64,000 bases of DNA from Sphaerolaimus hirsutus (lineage: Eukaryota; Nematoda; Chromadorea; Monhysterida; Sphaerolaimidae). The stretch is taken from NCBI GenBank assembly GCA_964036195.1, contig OZ038453.1:21662352-21726351 (forward strand), read 5' to 3'. A program made the translations under genes and the position numbers. Positions 1 to 8,626 of this stretch are shown piece by piece (positions within the stretch are counted from its first letter, which is position 1; each line of letters opens with the position of its first letter). The notes under the pieces are model-generated. The model had not been told where the DNA came from and did no database searches. It worked only from the letters and a program-made list of their open reading frames with translations.

Positions 1-1
1 G

Positions 2-3000
2 CCTGATTCACAACCAGCTAATGCTCTTGCACAGCAAGTACCTGTCAATTTGGACCCCAATTTGTCACAAAATGTCACTCCTCAAAATCCGTTTGTCGAA
101 AGTCGACAACGTCACATTCCTTCAAATCCATTCGAAATCGACATTCGGCGATTTTCAACACTGTCAAAATTGTTGCGTACTGTCGTATACCTGCTTCGTG
201 TCAAAACATATTGGCTAAATCGCTCCATGCACAAAGCTGCAAAGCGCGAAAGCGAATATTTATCAAAACCCATCACACAAGCTGATTTAAACGAAGCATT
301 TAGACATGTATTGCGCATTTCACAGGCAGAGGAATGTGCCAGTTGCATTTCACAAGCGCAACTTGGCAAACACCACATGCTCAAATGGGACGCGTGGAAT
401 AATTTATTATATTGTGTCACGCGTGTATCTCACAAAGAACTCAGAAACCCTTCGTTGTTTTACTACCTGCCAAAGACCGGGTGGTTAACAACGCTAGTGG
501 TTACTCATTTTCATGAGCTTGCTGGTCACAGTGGCATGCTTCACACTTTAGCAGATTTACGCGAACACTGCTGGTTGTCAAGCGCCAAGCAGGTAGTTGC
601 AAAAATTTTGCGAAAATGTGTCACATGCCGCAAAGCGGAAGGAGGTCCATTCACGTTACCTGATTTTCACACATTACCTGTCACTCGAACTCAATCACAA
701 ATCAAGCCATTTCAACATATTGGCATTGATTATATGGGACCGTTAGTTTATTCACAGAACGGAACCCGTCACAGTCAACACATTTTGTTGCTAACATGCT
801 TCAGTACACGCGCCATTCATTTAGAGTCAACCAATAGTGTCTCGACAGTCGACACAATTATGGCTCTAAATCGTTTTATTTCACGTCGAGGCATGCCGGA
901 CACCATTTGGTCCGACAATGCCCCAGCATTCAAAAATTGCGTAAAAATGCTACCGGACGTAAAGTGGCATTTTATCACAGCCAATAGTCCATGGCAGGGC
1001 GGCGTGTACGAACGCATGGTCGGCTTAGTCAAACGCTTGCTCAAAAAAGCATGCGGACGACGTTGTCTCACATGGCATGAATTTCTCACAGTCATGCTTG
1101 ACGTCGAATTCTCCGTCAATACGCGACCATTGTCATACTTGTCAAACACAGACATTGGTGCAGCGATACTGCGCCCAATACATTTTCTTTGGGGCACCCC
1201 ACCACCATGTTACATGGATGAAAAACGTGAGTTGGAACTCGATTCCACCACGATTGAACCCATGCAAAAAATTCCAAAAGAGGAATGGGAAAGAATGACG
1301 GATGGATCTTTCAACCTCACGCCTTCACAAATCGAAAAAACCTACACACTCACACCCCCACGTGTCAATGACGTCAACTGCATTGACGAAATTGCACTCA
1401 ATTCTGTGCCTGAAAAGGACAGAGATGACATCACATTACTTTGGGACCAAATTCGTCACAATCGTGAAGTGCTTTGGTATGAGTGGTCACGTCAATACAT
1501 TGACCTACTCAAAGATCGAGCTAAAAATCAACGCTTGAAAAGAGGCACAATCAACGAAGCTCCCAAACGTGGCCAAGTGGTGTTAATCACAGATGATAAA
1601 CAACCACGCGGCATGTGGCAAATGGGCCGCGTTCACGAAATACACGTGTCAAGCGATGGCAAAATACGTGCAGTCACAGTATTGTCAAGCAACGGTCGTC
1701 GCACACGTAGATCTCCATCTAACCTAGTGCCTCTGGAAATCGACACAGAGGACGGTGTTGAATATAAAATCGACACTGAAGTAAAAGATGATGATAAGTC
1801 ACAACCTTCACCTGATAAGGGTGATGATTCACAAAAAGATCAATCACATCAACAATCACAATCTTCACAGCAAGATGCAAGACGCACAAACCCACGTCGA
1901 ACATGTCGCTACACTGGCACATATTCGTTCTGGGGAAACGTGTCGCATTTAATGGCACTTTCGTTGCTAATACAATCAAAATTAGCTAACGCACTCACAT
2001 GGACAGATCAATATCACAAAACTTTCAATCTGTGCCATAAAACACGCACTGGTCACGCAATTCAACTTCCAGAAAAAGTAACATGTCACTTTCCTCAAGT
2101 CACAGCTATAGAGGATATTGTGGTATCCATATGGACGTTGCGTGTTCAGCCGCAAACAACACCAATTTATAGATGCTTTCAACAAGAGCATACTATAGTC
2201 ACGTATATGAGCCTGGTGGGCGGAAAAGCTATGCTGCCACCAGAAATCATAAAAAACCACAGAGTCACAACCTACGATTGCATGATCGCCTACCAAAATA
2301 AAACTTGGAAAGGCGAACCCTTAATAAAAATCGGTCATGCATTGTGGAGCACTAACAAATCACTTCACATCGATTATTGTTACTTTTGTCACAATCTGAG
2401 TAACACAGTAATGAACTTTCACATAGAGGAAGGTGTGGTTGCAAGTCTTGACGGAAAGAAAATAGTTTCCGAAATTCAAGATCTGTCACATTGCAACCCA
2501 CAAGCCGGCTATTGTTATGACAGCGACAATGGCGTCTCTTTATGGAATGCTACCGCATTTAACAAGCAGTGTGCATTCCAAGAGATTGGTCAATTTGATG
2601 CGCAATATTCACAGAATCACTACATAGTGGAAAAATTGCAAGCTGCATTTTCTGTCACATGGAGATCACAACAATTCCCAAATAATGCAGAATGCGTGCC
2701 AAAAGACGCAAAATACATTGACCAGGGCTCGGCATTCATTCAATTTCTTCGATATCAACTTAAGAAATTGAAAAAACCTGAAACAGAAAAAGCTCCTCTT
2801 CATTTCAAACTCGCACCAAATCTGGATGTTGGTGTGTTTCACTTGCTCACAGCCCGTCAACAATACGAAGTTGACAAAATTGCACATCTAGAACAAAAAC
2901 AATTTGGATCAATCTGGCAACAATTATGTCACATCCGTCAGACCCAACTAGATATAATTCATGCAATTGTCACATTCAATCCCACACTTGGCTTGCGAGC

Positions 3001-4852
3001 ATTGCTAGGACGTCAAAATCTCTATGCTGAATGGCATGGAGATATATTAATGTTCTGGGATTGTAAACCAGTCACAGCAGAAATTATTTATTTTCAACAT
3101 GAATATAACAATACATGTTATAAATTTCTGCCGGTCAAAGTCACAAATCACCCACATATTATGTTCGTAGCTCCTGGCACCAATGATCTGATCACACATT
3201 CACCAATAGATCATTGTCTCATGAAAGATCACAAATATTATCAATTAAATGATAATTCATGGGCCAACGAAAATGGACCAACGAATTTACACGTCACAAA
3301 ACTCCCAATCGAATTAATTTGGGCTGGCTCGTGGAAACCATTCACACTAAATGTTTCCGGGTCACCAGGTGTAAGCATGACTGACATTGCATTCAGTATC
3401 ATGGCTGCACATCATCACTTTCAAAATTTGCAACGACTTGAACAACAAGTCACACGTTCAGTTGATTATATTGCAACAAAATCCAACGATCCTAAAGCAG
3501 TGCAAGCATATATTGCTGGCATCGGCCAAGGGGTTGGTGCATATTTTGAAGGTGTAGGAAAAGAATTGGGTCACATCATTCACGGTAGTGTCACAGGTGG
3601 TGCGTCTGCATTAGATACGTTACTTACTGGGCCACTTCAAACAGCTGTGAACATTATACTCATTATTCTCACAATCGCCTGTATTGGGTATATTGGTTAT
3701 GTTTACATGCAGTGGCGGCTCGTAACCGGCAGGGGTATGCTGCCAGACATCAAGGGCTTTTTCCGAAGAAAGGGCAGAAAGGACAGAAACCCAAACAAAT
3801 GGGAGCCCCGCCCGTTCAACAAGGAAAAATCGGTAAGCGACGGCGACGTAACCGCCAGAAGAAGCCGGCAAGCGGTTTCAACAAACCCGCTTTGTCAAAC
3901 CAAATCGTCACACAATCGTCACAATCGTCAAGTTCGTCACAGTTACCTTCAAAGTTTGTCACACCCCTCAAACGAGTTTCTCCATTCAAACGGCTTTCAG
4001 GACGCACGGTACAGCCTAGATCGGATCCCCCGGTCGGTTATAGTACCGAACGCGCCGAGGAAATCGAAATGGAGACGGGGGCGCGCCGGGTCACAAAACC
4101 TGCACCCTCCTGCGAGTCACAAACGCAGAGCTCGTCACCAAACGCCAGACTCACAGTCACCGAGCCTGTCACAACGGAAGTCACAATGGAAGACGCGATC
4201 CCTGACCGCGAGCCCTTGCAAAAGCGACTCAAGAGATTCGCTGGAGTCGCAGGGCTCCCAGGTGAGCAGAAATTGTCACACCAAACATTTTCCTTTATAC
4301 CCCAAACTTTTCACAAATTCAATAACATCAATCAAAAACTGGTCAAATCAAAAGTTAAACGATCTAAAAAGATCTGTGACCTTCCTCAGACAAACACCTT
4401 CACAGTCCGACATAGAGCTCGGAGAGATGGAAGAAAGTCACGATCAAGAACTAGATCCCCCACCGTACCATTTGACCAATTCAACTCAATCACTTCACAG
4501 TGTACGACCTCATTCACAACCTCCCATGTCCCCTTGCTATCAAGCCAACCGCTTGCAGCATCGGAGCAATGGCAGCCCACCGAGCCGTCGAGGGCGATCG
4601 TCGACGAGACCGACGCGCTCCGACAAGCCTTCGAGAGGCTCGCCGAGGAATCTGAGAAGCTCCCCAACTGGCCGGGACGACCAGCGGGGGCCCCAGAAGA
4701 CCAGGCGCCCGGACACGGGGAAGGCAGCCAGCCTGAGGAGGATGCCGTCGAACCCATGGACGAGCATCATGAGGAGGGCCGGGAAAATGCCGGCGTCGAA
4801 GACGCCGACGATCTGCTACCACAGGAGTGATGAGAGTATCACAGGCGTTTGA
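2..4852 (+). CDS. Integrase-DUF5641-envelope polyprotein of BEL element, copy 1 (5' partial)
   Basis: The frame is open from base 2 to a stop at 4850-4852 (over 1,600 codons), so it continues from outside the window. Domains in order: the BEL-type linker before integrase (about 110-240); an H2C2 zinc-binding domain (about 505-640); the integrase core with Asp near 727, Asp near 914 and Glu near 1009 (SDNAPAF and WQGGVYERMV context); and a DUF5641-like domain (about 1440-1735, PRGMWQMGRV). A signal-peptide-like stretch follows (about 1940-2000, MALSLLIQSKLANAL), then a cysteine-rich ectodomain, a glycine-rich membrane-proximal part and a transmembrane segment (about 3645-3710). The last 370 codons are Ser/Arg-rich and overlap another ORF. 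Fusion of the envelope in frame with pol suggests release by proteolysis. The integrase assignment is firm; the envelope role is inferred from topology. Confidence 0.88.
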   Translation, partial: PDSQPANALAQQVPVNLDPNLSQNVTPQNPFVESRQRHIPSNPFEIDIRRFSTLSKLLRTVVYLLRVKTYWLNRSMHKAAKRESEYLSKPITQADLNEAFRHVLRISQAEECASCISQAQLGKHHMLKWDAWNNLLYCVTRVSHKELRNPSLFYYLPKTGWLTTLVVTHFHELAGHSGMLHTLADLREHCWLSSAKQVVAKILRKCVTCRKAEGGPFTLPDFHTLPVTRTQSQIKPFQHIGIDYMGPLVYSQNGTRHSQHILLLTCFSTRAIHLESTNSVSTVDTIMALNRFISRRGMPDTIWSDNAPAFKNCVKMLPDVKWHFITANSPWQGGVYERMVGLVKRLLKKACGRRCLTWHEFLTVMLDVEFSVNTRPLSYLSNTDIGAAILRPIHFLWGTPPPCYMDEKRELELDSTTIEPMQKIPKEEWERMTDGSFNLTPSQIEKTYTLTPPRVNDVNCIDEIALNSVPEKDRDDITLLWDQIRHNREVLWYEWSRQYIDLLKDRAKNQRLKRGTINEAPKRGQVVLITDDKQPRGMWQMGRVHEIHVSSDGKIRAVTVLSSNGRRTRRSPSNLVPLEIDTEDGVEYKIDTEVKDDDKSQPSPDKGDDSQKDQSHQQSQSSQQDARRTNPRRTCRYTGTYSFWGNVSHLMALSLLIQSKLANALTWTDQYHKTFNLCHKTRTGHAIQLPEKVTCHFPQVTAIEDIVVSIWTLRVQPQTTPIYRCFQQEHTIVTYMSLVGGKAMLPPEIIKNHRVTTYDCMIAYQNKTWKGEPLIKIGHALWSTNKSLHIDYCYFCHNLSNTVMNFHIEEGVVASLDGKKIVSEIQDLSHCNPQAGYCYDSDNGVSLWNATAFNKQCAFQEIGQFDAQYSQNHYIVEKLQAAFSVTWRSQQFPNNAECVPKDAKYIDQGSAFIQFLRYQLKKLKKPETEKAPLHFKLAPNLDVGVFHLLTARQQYEVDKIAHLEQKQFGSIWQQLCHIRQTQLDIIHAIVTFNPTLGLRALLGRQNLYAEWHGDILMFWDCKPVTAEIIYFQHEYNNTCYKFLPVKVTNHPHIMFVAPGTNDLITHSPIDHCLMKDHKYYQLNDNSWANENGPTNLHVTKLPIELIWAGSWKPFTLNVSGSPGVSMTDIAFSIMAAHHHFQNLQRLEQQVTRSVDYIATKSNDPKAVQAYIAGIGQGVGAYFEGVGKELGHIIHGSVTGGASALDTLLTGPLQTAVNIILIILTIACIGYIGYVYMQWRLVTGRGMLPDIKGFFRRKGRKDRNPNKWEPRPFNKEKSVSDGDVTARRSRQAVSTNPLCQTKSSHNRHNRQVRHSYLQSLSHPSNEFLHSNGFQDARYSLDRIPRSVIVPNAPRKSKWRRGRAGSQNLHPPASHKRRARHQTPDSQSPSLSQRKSQWKTRSLTASPCKSDSRDSLESQGSQVSRNCHTKHFPLYPKLFTNSITSIKNWSNQKLNDLKRSVTFLRQTPSQSDIELGEMEESHDQELDPPPYHLTNSTQSLHSVRPHSQPPMSPCYQANRLQHRSNGSPPSRRGRSSTRPTRSDKPSRGSPRNLRSSPTGRDDQRGPQKTRRPDTGKAASLRRMPSNPWTSIMRRAGKMPASKTPTICYHRSDESITGV
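3712..4830 (+). CDS. Overlapping ORF (about 372 codons) within the envelope tail of BEL copy 1
   Basis: This frame lies wholly inside the last part of the pol-envelope frame. It starts just after the transmembrane segment and ends 22 bases before the main frame does. The track-style start is a GTG; the first ATG comes about 30 codons later, so expression would need splicing, frameshifting or that ATG. It encodes an arginine-rich block (GKRRRRNRQKKP), a Ser/Thr-rich middle, two more basic patches, and a helical, strongly acidic C-terminus (ETDALRQAFERLAEESEKL). No homologue recognised. The frame is also open in the second BEL copy (60010-61161, minus). An arginine-rich protein overlapping an envelope tail resembles accessory genes of complex retroviruses in position only; function unknown. 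Confidence 0.6.
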   Translation: MAARNRQGYAARHQGLFPKKGQKGQKPKQMGAPPVQQGKIGKRRRRNRQKKPASGFNKPALSNQIVTQSSQSSSSSQLPSKFVTPLKRVSPFKRLSGRTVQPRSDPPVGYSTERAEEIEMETGARRVTKPAPSCESQTQSSSPNARLTVTEPVTTEVTMEDAIPDREPLQKRLKRFAGVAGLPGEQKLSHQTFSFIPQTFHKFNNINQKLVKSKVKRSKKICDLPQTNTFTVRHRARRDGRKSRSRTRSPTVPFDQFNSITSQCTTSFTTSHVPLLSSQPLAASEQWQPTEPSRAIVDETDALRQAFERLAEESEKLPNWPGRPAGAPEDQAPGHGEGSQPEEDAVEPMDEHHEEGRENAGVEDADDLLPQE

Positions 4853-4929
4853 TTTTGATTCACATCAATTTGCCGAGATTGGCTGAGATAAAATTAAATT
4901 AAATTTAATTTTCATTCTAGTTTCGGGAG
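4853..4929 (+). other. Leader between envelope stop and 3' LTR, BEL copy 1
   Basis: It contains an AT palindrome (TTAAATTAAATTTAATTT) and ends TTTCGGGAG just before the LTR. A purine tract for plus-strand priming is expected here; only the short CGGGAG is visible. Confidence 0.5.
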
Positions 4930-6026
4930 TGTGTAACATTATCGTAAAATGTAAAAACCTATAATATTTAAGTTAACTTTCTTATGTTCTCTTTTATATT
5001 CAATTAATTCAACTTGTCAAGATTTCATTCATATTTACATTCCCATTTTAACATCTTCACATTAACCAATTAATATCTCAAGCGATGTTGTTTACAACGT
5101 GCGCTTCACATCGCTCACATATTTAGATCTTAGTCATTGCTCACATTCCGCCACATTTCCTTGACAAGCAGCACGCAAATACGCCGTCATGTTTATGTTA
5201 AGCGGCGGGCCCGCTCCGAGCGGGGCGCCGGGCCCGCGCGCCATTTCAAATGCTGTCTGGCTTGTCTCACATTTTCACTATCTTGCCAGTTAAGCTCGCT
5301 TTTCATCGGAGAAGCAAGCGGGCAAGGATTGAACTTTCACAATTGGAAATGTTGGATAAAAATCGGAGATTAGAGCCGACCGATTGGCGCCAAACAAATC
5401 GCCATCGGTCTGGCCCTTAAAAGCCGATTTCACAGCTAAAATCGGCAGTGTTTGCAACCTCGTCAACTTCACACGAATCTCTTCCTAGGATCTAAATAAG
5501 CGCCGTAGTCACCTTATTAAGTCGCTTGTTTTTGGTGCTAAGTTTAACGCTTGGTGCTTTAAGTCACCTCAGTGCTTTATTTCACACCAGCGCTGTTTTG
5601 AGGTGCTTTATTCACAACCGCGCCACTTAATTCTCGCCTTTTGTCGTAATTAAGTGCCTTTAAATTGCCTTATTTCTCCGGTAATTAGAGCTTCTTTTAC
5701 GTTTTATTTAAGTAATTAATTTAGTTGTAAATTAATTCCTTTGTTTACGTATATTTTGATATATATTTTATTTACATTTAATTCTTTGTATTTAATCGCC
5801 TAAATAAAAACGTTCGTCAAAACCTTTGGTAAACAATCTAAATTTGCTTCACATTAACTCACGTCAATTCACTTCAACTCAACTAATCACATTTGATAAA
5901 ATAACGGAACGTCAACTAGAGACGACGCTTCACGTCAACTTACACTTGTTCACATTTGTCCTCTTCCTCGGTTAGGAATAGGAGCTGGTTCACAAGTCAC
6001 TTCAACAAGTTCCGCATTATTTTACA
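4930..6026 (+). repeat. 3' LTR of BEL copy 1
   Basis: Begins TGTGTAACATT and ends ATTATTTTACA, so the ends are TGT...ACA. The length is 1,097 bp; the matching LTR in the other copy is 1,099 bp. It holds a GC-rich block near 5200-5245 and many TCACA pentamers. The right boundary is well supported by loss of identity between copies. The left boundary is inferred from the TGT/ACA symmetry and the abutting CGGGAG. Confidence 0.8.
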
Positions 6027-8082
6027 CGGGGGGCGTCAACATTCTTTCCCATAGCGACGCGGCTGGGCGCCCAAACAAAAGTGCGCACGGCATGGTGCCC
6101 ATTGCCGGGTGTTTTGACGTATTGTATGCGTGCACCGCGGCGCCTAAATGGTAATCCCAATCGGAATGGGTTTGGTTTACGTAATGGGACACGATTTCCA
6201 TCAGAACACCGTTCTGGCGCTCCACCATTCCGTTGCCCTTTGGCATATACACAAATAAGCGATGCTGAAGGGTATTGAAATACAATAACAATCTTTTGAA
6301 TGCCCCTTCGACAAAGCTTGGCGCGTTATCGCTCAAAATGGCGCCGGGCACGCTGAATATGGGAAGAATGTGTAGCAAGAATGCAAACGCTACAGTATCC
6401 TGCCGGATATCGGGTACCAGCACAGCGATGCCGAATCGCGTGCACTGGTCAACAAAAACCAACACGTGTTTATGCCCGCGTTGCGTGCGTGGCAAGGGGC
6501 CAACGGCGTCGACTGCGATGACATCGCCGGGTGATCGCGCGATTTTCCGGCACGCCATCAAAGTCTGCATCGACTGCCTAAGCCCTTTTCGCGCACAACA
6601 CAAAGGGCACGTGGCGACCCAATGCGCGCTTTCCGGTCGCATATTTGGGAACCACGCGAATTCCTGCAATCTTTCGAAAGTTTTCATTATTCCCAGGTGT
6701 CCAGCTGTGGGGTGATTGTGCGCTAGTTCGAACACTAGCGGACACAAAGATGCTGGAATACACACAGGATCATACAACTTGATCCCCGGTACTATTGAAG
6801 CCTCAGCCCTTTTTTGCATGATTCCATACTGATCAATAAAAAACGGTGGCATGCATTGCCCAGGCGCATCTTTACATACTTCCATCAAATTCACTATGTA
6901 CGCTTCTTGCATTTGCAAACGCTTTAATTCCATTATGGGTACAAACGGGGGCAAAACGTGATCAGTGTGAAACCCATTTACGCGCACTTCGGTGGCCGCG
7001 GGGCCACCAGCCATTGTTTGTGGACCTACGGTAGTGAATCCGGTAATTGGCGCCACCCCATTGTTCGCCGGCTGTCGCGTGTCCATTGTCCCGGGGTTGC
7101 AATCACGCGCAGCAGACTCCGCCCTCGCCCGCGCGCGCGTCCTCATTGGCTCCTTGGTAGGCGCGCGTCTGGAAACAGTAGCTACCGTATCCCACGGGTT
7201 GATTGCGGTCTGCGTCGCGACATTTTTGTTGTGTGATATTTTAATTAATGCAAATTGCTCAAATGCTTCGTCAAGCTCTAATTTTTCATCGAAAGTTATC
7301 GGCGCGTCGCGCCTTCGGGATAGAGCGTCTGCGAGCTCATTGCACTTCCCTTTCAGGTGCTTGAATGTAATTTGATAAGGGGCAACAGCCAGCGCAAACT
7401 TATGCAATGCGGCGTGTGGGGTGGCCTCCAAATTGGGGTTCTTCACCCAGGGAATACTTTTTGCGTCGGTCCACACTTCAAAGGGGCGTCCCGCCAGATA
7501 ACAGTGCCAGTTTCGAATGCTCTCAAAAATTGCATAGGCTTCTAGAGTGATGGCGGGCCATCTGCTCTGAACCTTGGTCAGCTTCCGGCTGTAGAAAGCA
7601 CATGCATGCAGTCCAGACTTCTCGTCGGCGCGCTGCACCAGCACTCCAGCGACCGCAATTTGTGACGCGTCTGTAATTACGATGAATGTTTTATTTGGGT
7701 TCGGGTATTGCAAACAGGGGCTGTGTAATAGAATTTCTTTTAATTGGAAGAAAGCTCTCAGGGACTCAGGGTTGTCGTTGAGGTCTACCGGCGCGTTTCC
7801 ATCATAATTCTCACGCGGGCCAGTGCGTGTCAAATTTGACAGCGGCACTGCAATTTCAGCGGCATGGATCATGCGTCTGAAAAATCCCACCGCTCCCAAA
7901 AACCCTTTGACTTCCTTGACAGTTTTTGGGAGGGGCCATTCTGAAATAATATTACGCTTGTCCATGGGAATGCAGATGCCCTCGTGGCCGATCATGAAGC
8001 CCAGAAACTTTACCACAGTGATGTGTGCGAAAAAACATTTTCGGGGACTAATTTTGAAGTTATTTTTGATTAATCGATCCAA
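6022..8082 (-). pseudogene. RNase H and integrase part of the Ty3-like pol, truncated by BEL insertion
   Basis: 686 codons. It begins in the RT connection (FKISPRKCFFAH, FLGFMIGHEGI). An RNase H domain follows (VITDASQIAVAGVL, a Glu in ITLEAYAI, WTDAKS, ending ADALSRR). Next come an H2C2 zinc domain (HNHPTAGHLG...CPLCCARKG) and an integrase core with Asp in DVIAVDAVGPL, Asp in AILSDNAPSF and Glu in GNGMVERQNG. The frame runs into the BEL LTR: the last codon and stop come from bases 6022-6027 of the LTR. The integrase C-terminal domain is therefore missing here. The catalytic residues are all present. It is the same reading frame as the RT segment at 8119-8412, from which it is separated by two in-frame stops. 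Confidence 0.9.
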
Positions 8083-8100
8083 AATTTGGCCAATATCACT

Positions 8101-8626
8101 TCAATGAGTTTCCCAGTCCTAACTGTAAATTAGCAGGTCGTCAATGTACAGTAGCACATTGTGATGAATCAATCCAGCCATGGCAAGCTCAAAACATCTC
8201 TGCGCCAAACTCGGTGAACATTTTAATCCCATAGGTAATCTCTTTAATTGAAATTGGCCAAAAATGTTGCGGAATGAGGTGATATGTCTGTCGTCAGGAT
8301 GCAGTGCAATGTTGTAAAACGCCTGATTAATATCGGCGCTGCTAAAAAAACTTGCAGTTGCTGAGTGCATCCACGGGGTTGTCCAGTCTCGGCTGTGGAA
8401 ATTGCGGTGCATGCAAAACCAAATTTAATCGCCTGTAATCAATGACCATGCGTTTGGAACCATCAGGTTTGGAAACGACTAATGTGGGAGCGCAATATGG
8501 GCTTGTACTTGTCTCAATAATGTCATGTTCAATTAGACAGCGCAGGTGCTTTTCTAAGTACTGCTGGTCATCCAGGCTCAACCGATACATGTGGCACGCA
8601 ATCGGTTTTCGATCGGTTAATTGCAA
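8101..8626 (-). pseudogene. Reverse transcriptase segment of the Ty3-like element, broken
   Basis: Two open pieces, 8342-8626 and 8119-8412, together cover the RT fingers and palm. Visible motifs are SKPDGSKRMVIDYRRLN, FSSADINQAFYNIALHP, LPMGLKCSP and the catalytic YIDDLLIYS. Lesions: an in-frame TGA (8627-8629) separates RT from the envelope-protease frame; a run of seven T (8344-8350, A on the plus strand) shifts the frame; and TAG (8119-8121) and TGA (8101-8103) follow the catalytic motif. Four defects in about 530 bp contrast with none in the neighbouring long frames. The domain identity is certain. Confidence 0.9.

Larger units (their letters stand above)
1..6026 (+). mobile_element. BEL/Pao-type LTR retroelement with envelope, copy 1 (3' part)
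   Basis: The left edge is cut by the window, so gag, protease, RT and the 5' LTR are not seen. What is present, in order: the end of pol (integrase and DUF5641), an envelope-like region in the same frame, an overlapping ORF, an AT-rich palindromic leader with TTAAATTAAATTTAATTT, and the 3' LTR. The right edge is fixed by comparison with the minus-strand copy at 58806-64000: both share sequence up to TATTTTACA and then diverge. The flank is the coding sequence of a Ty3-like integrase, so this is a nested insertion. The target duplication cannot be checked because the left flank is outside the window. Confidence 0.93.

Noticed and set aside
4386..4822. Antisense frames of 76-123 codons in the BEL envelope tail
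   Set aside because: Shadows of the GC-rich dual-coding region; they lack protein-like composition and mirror in the second copy only because the sequence does.
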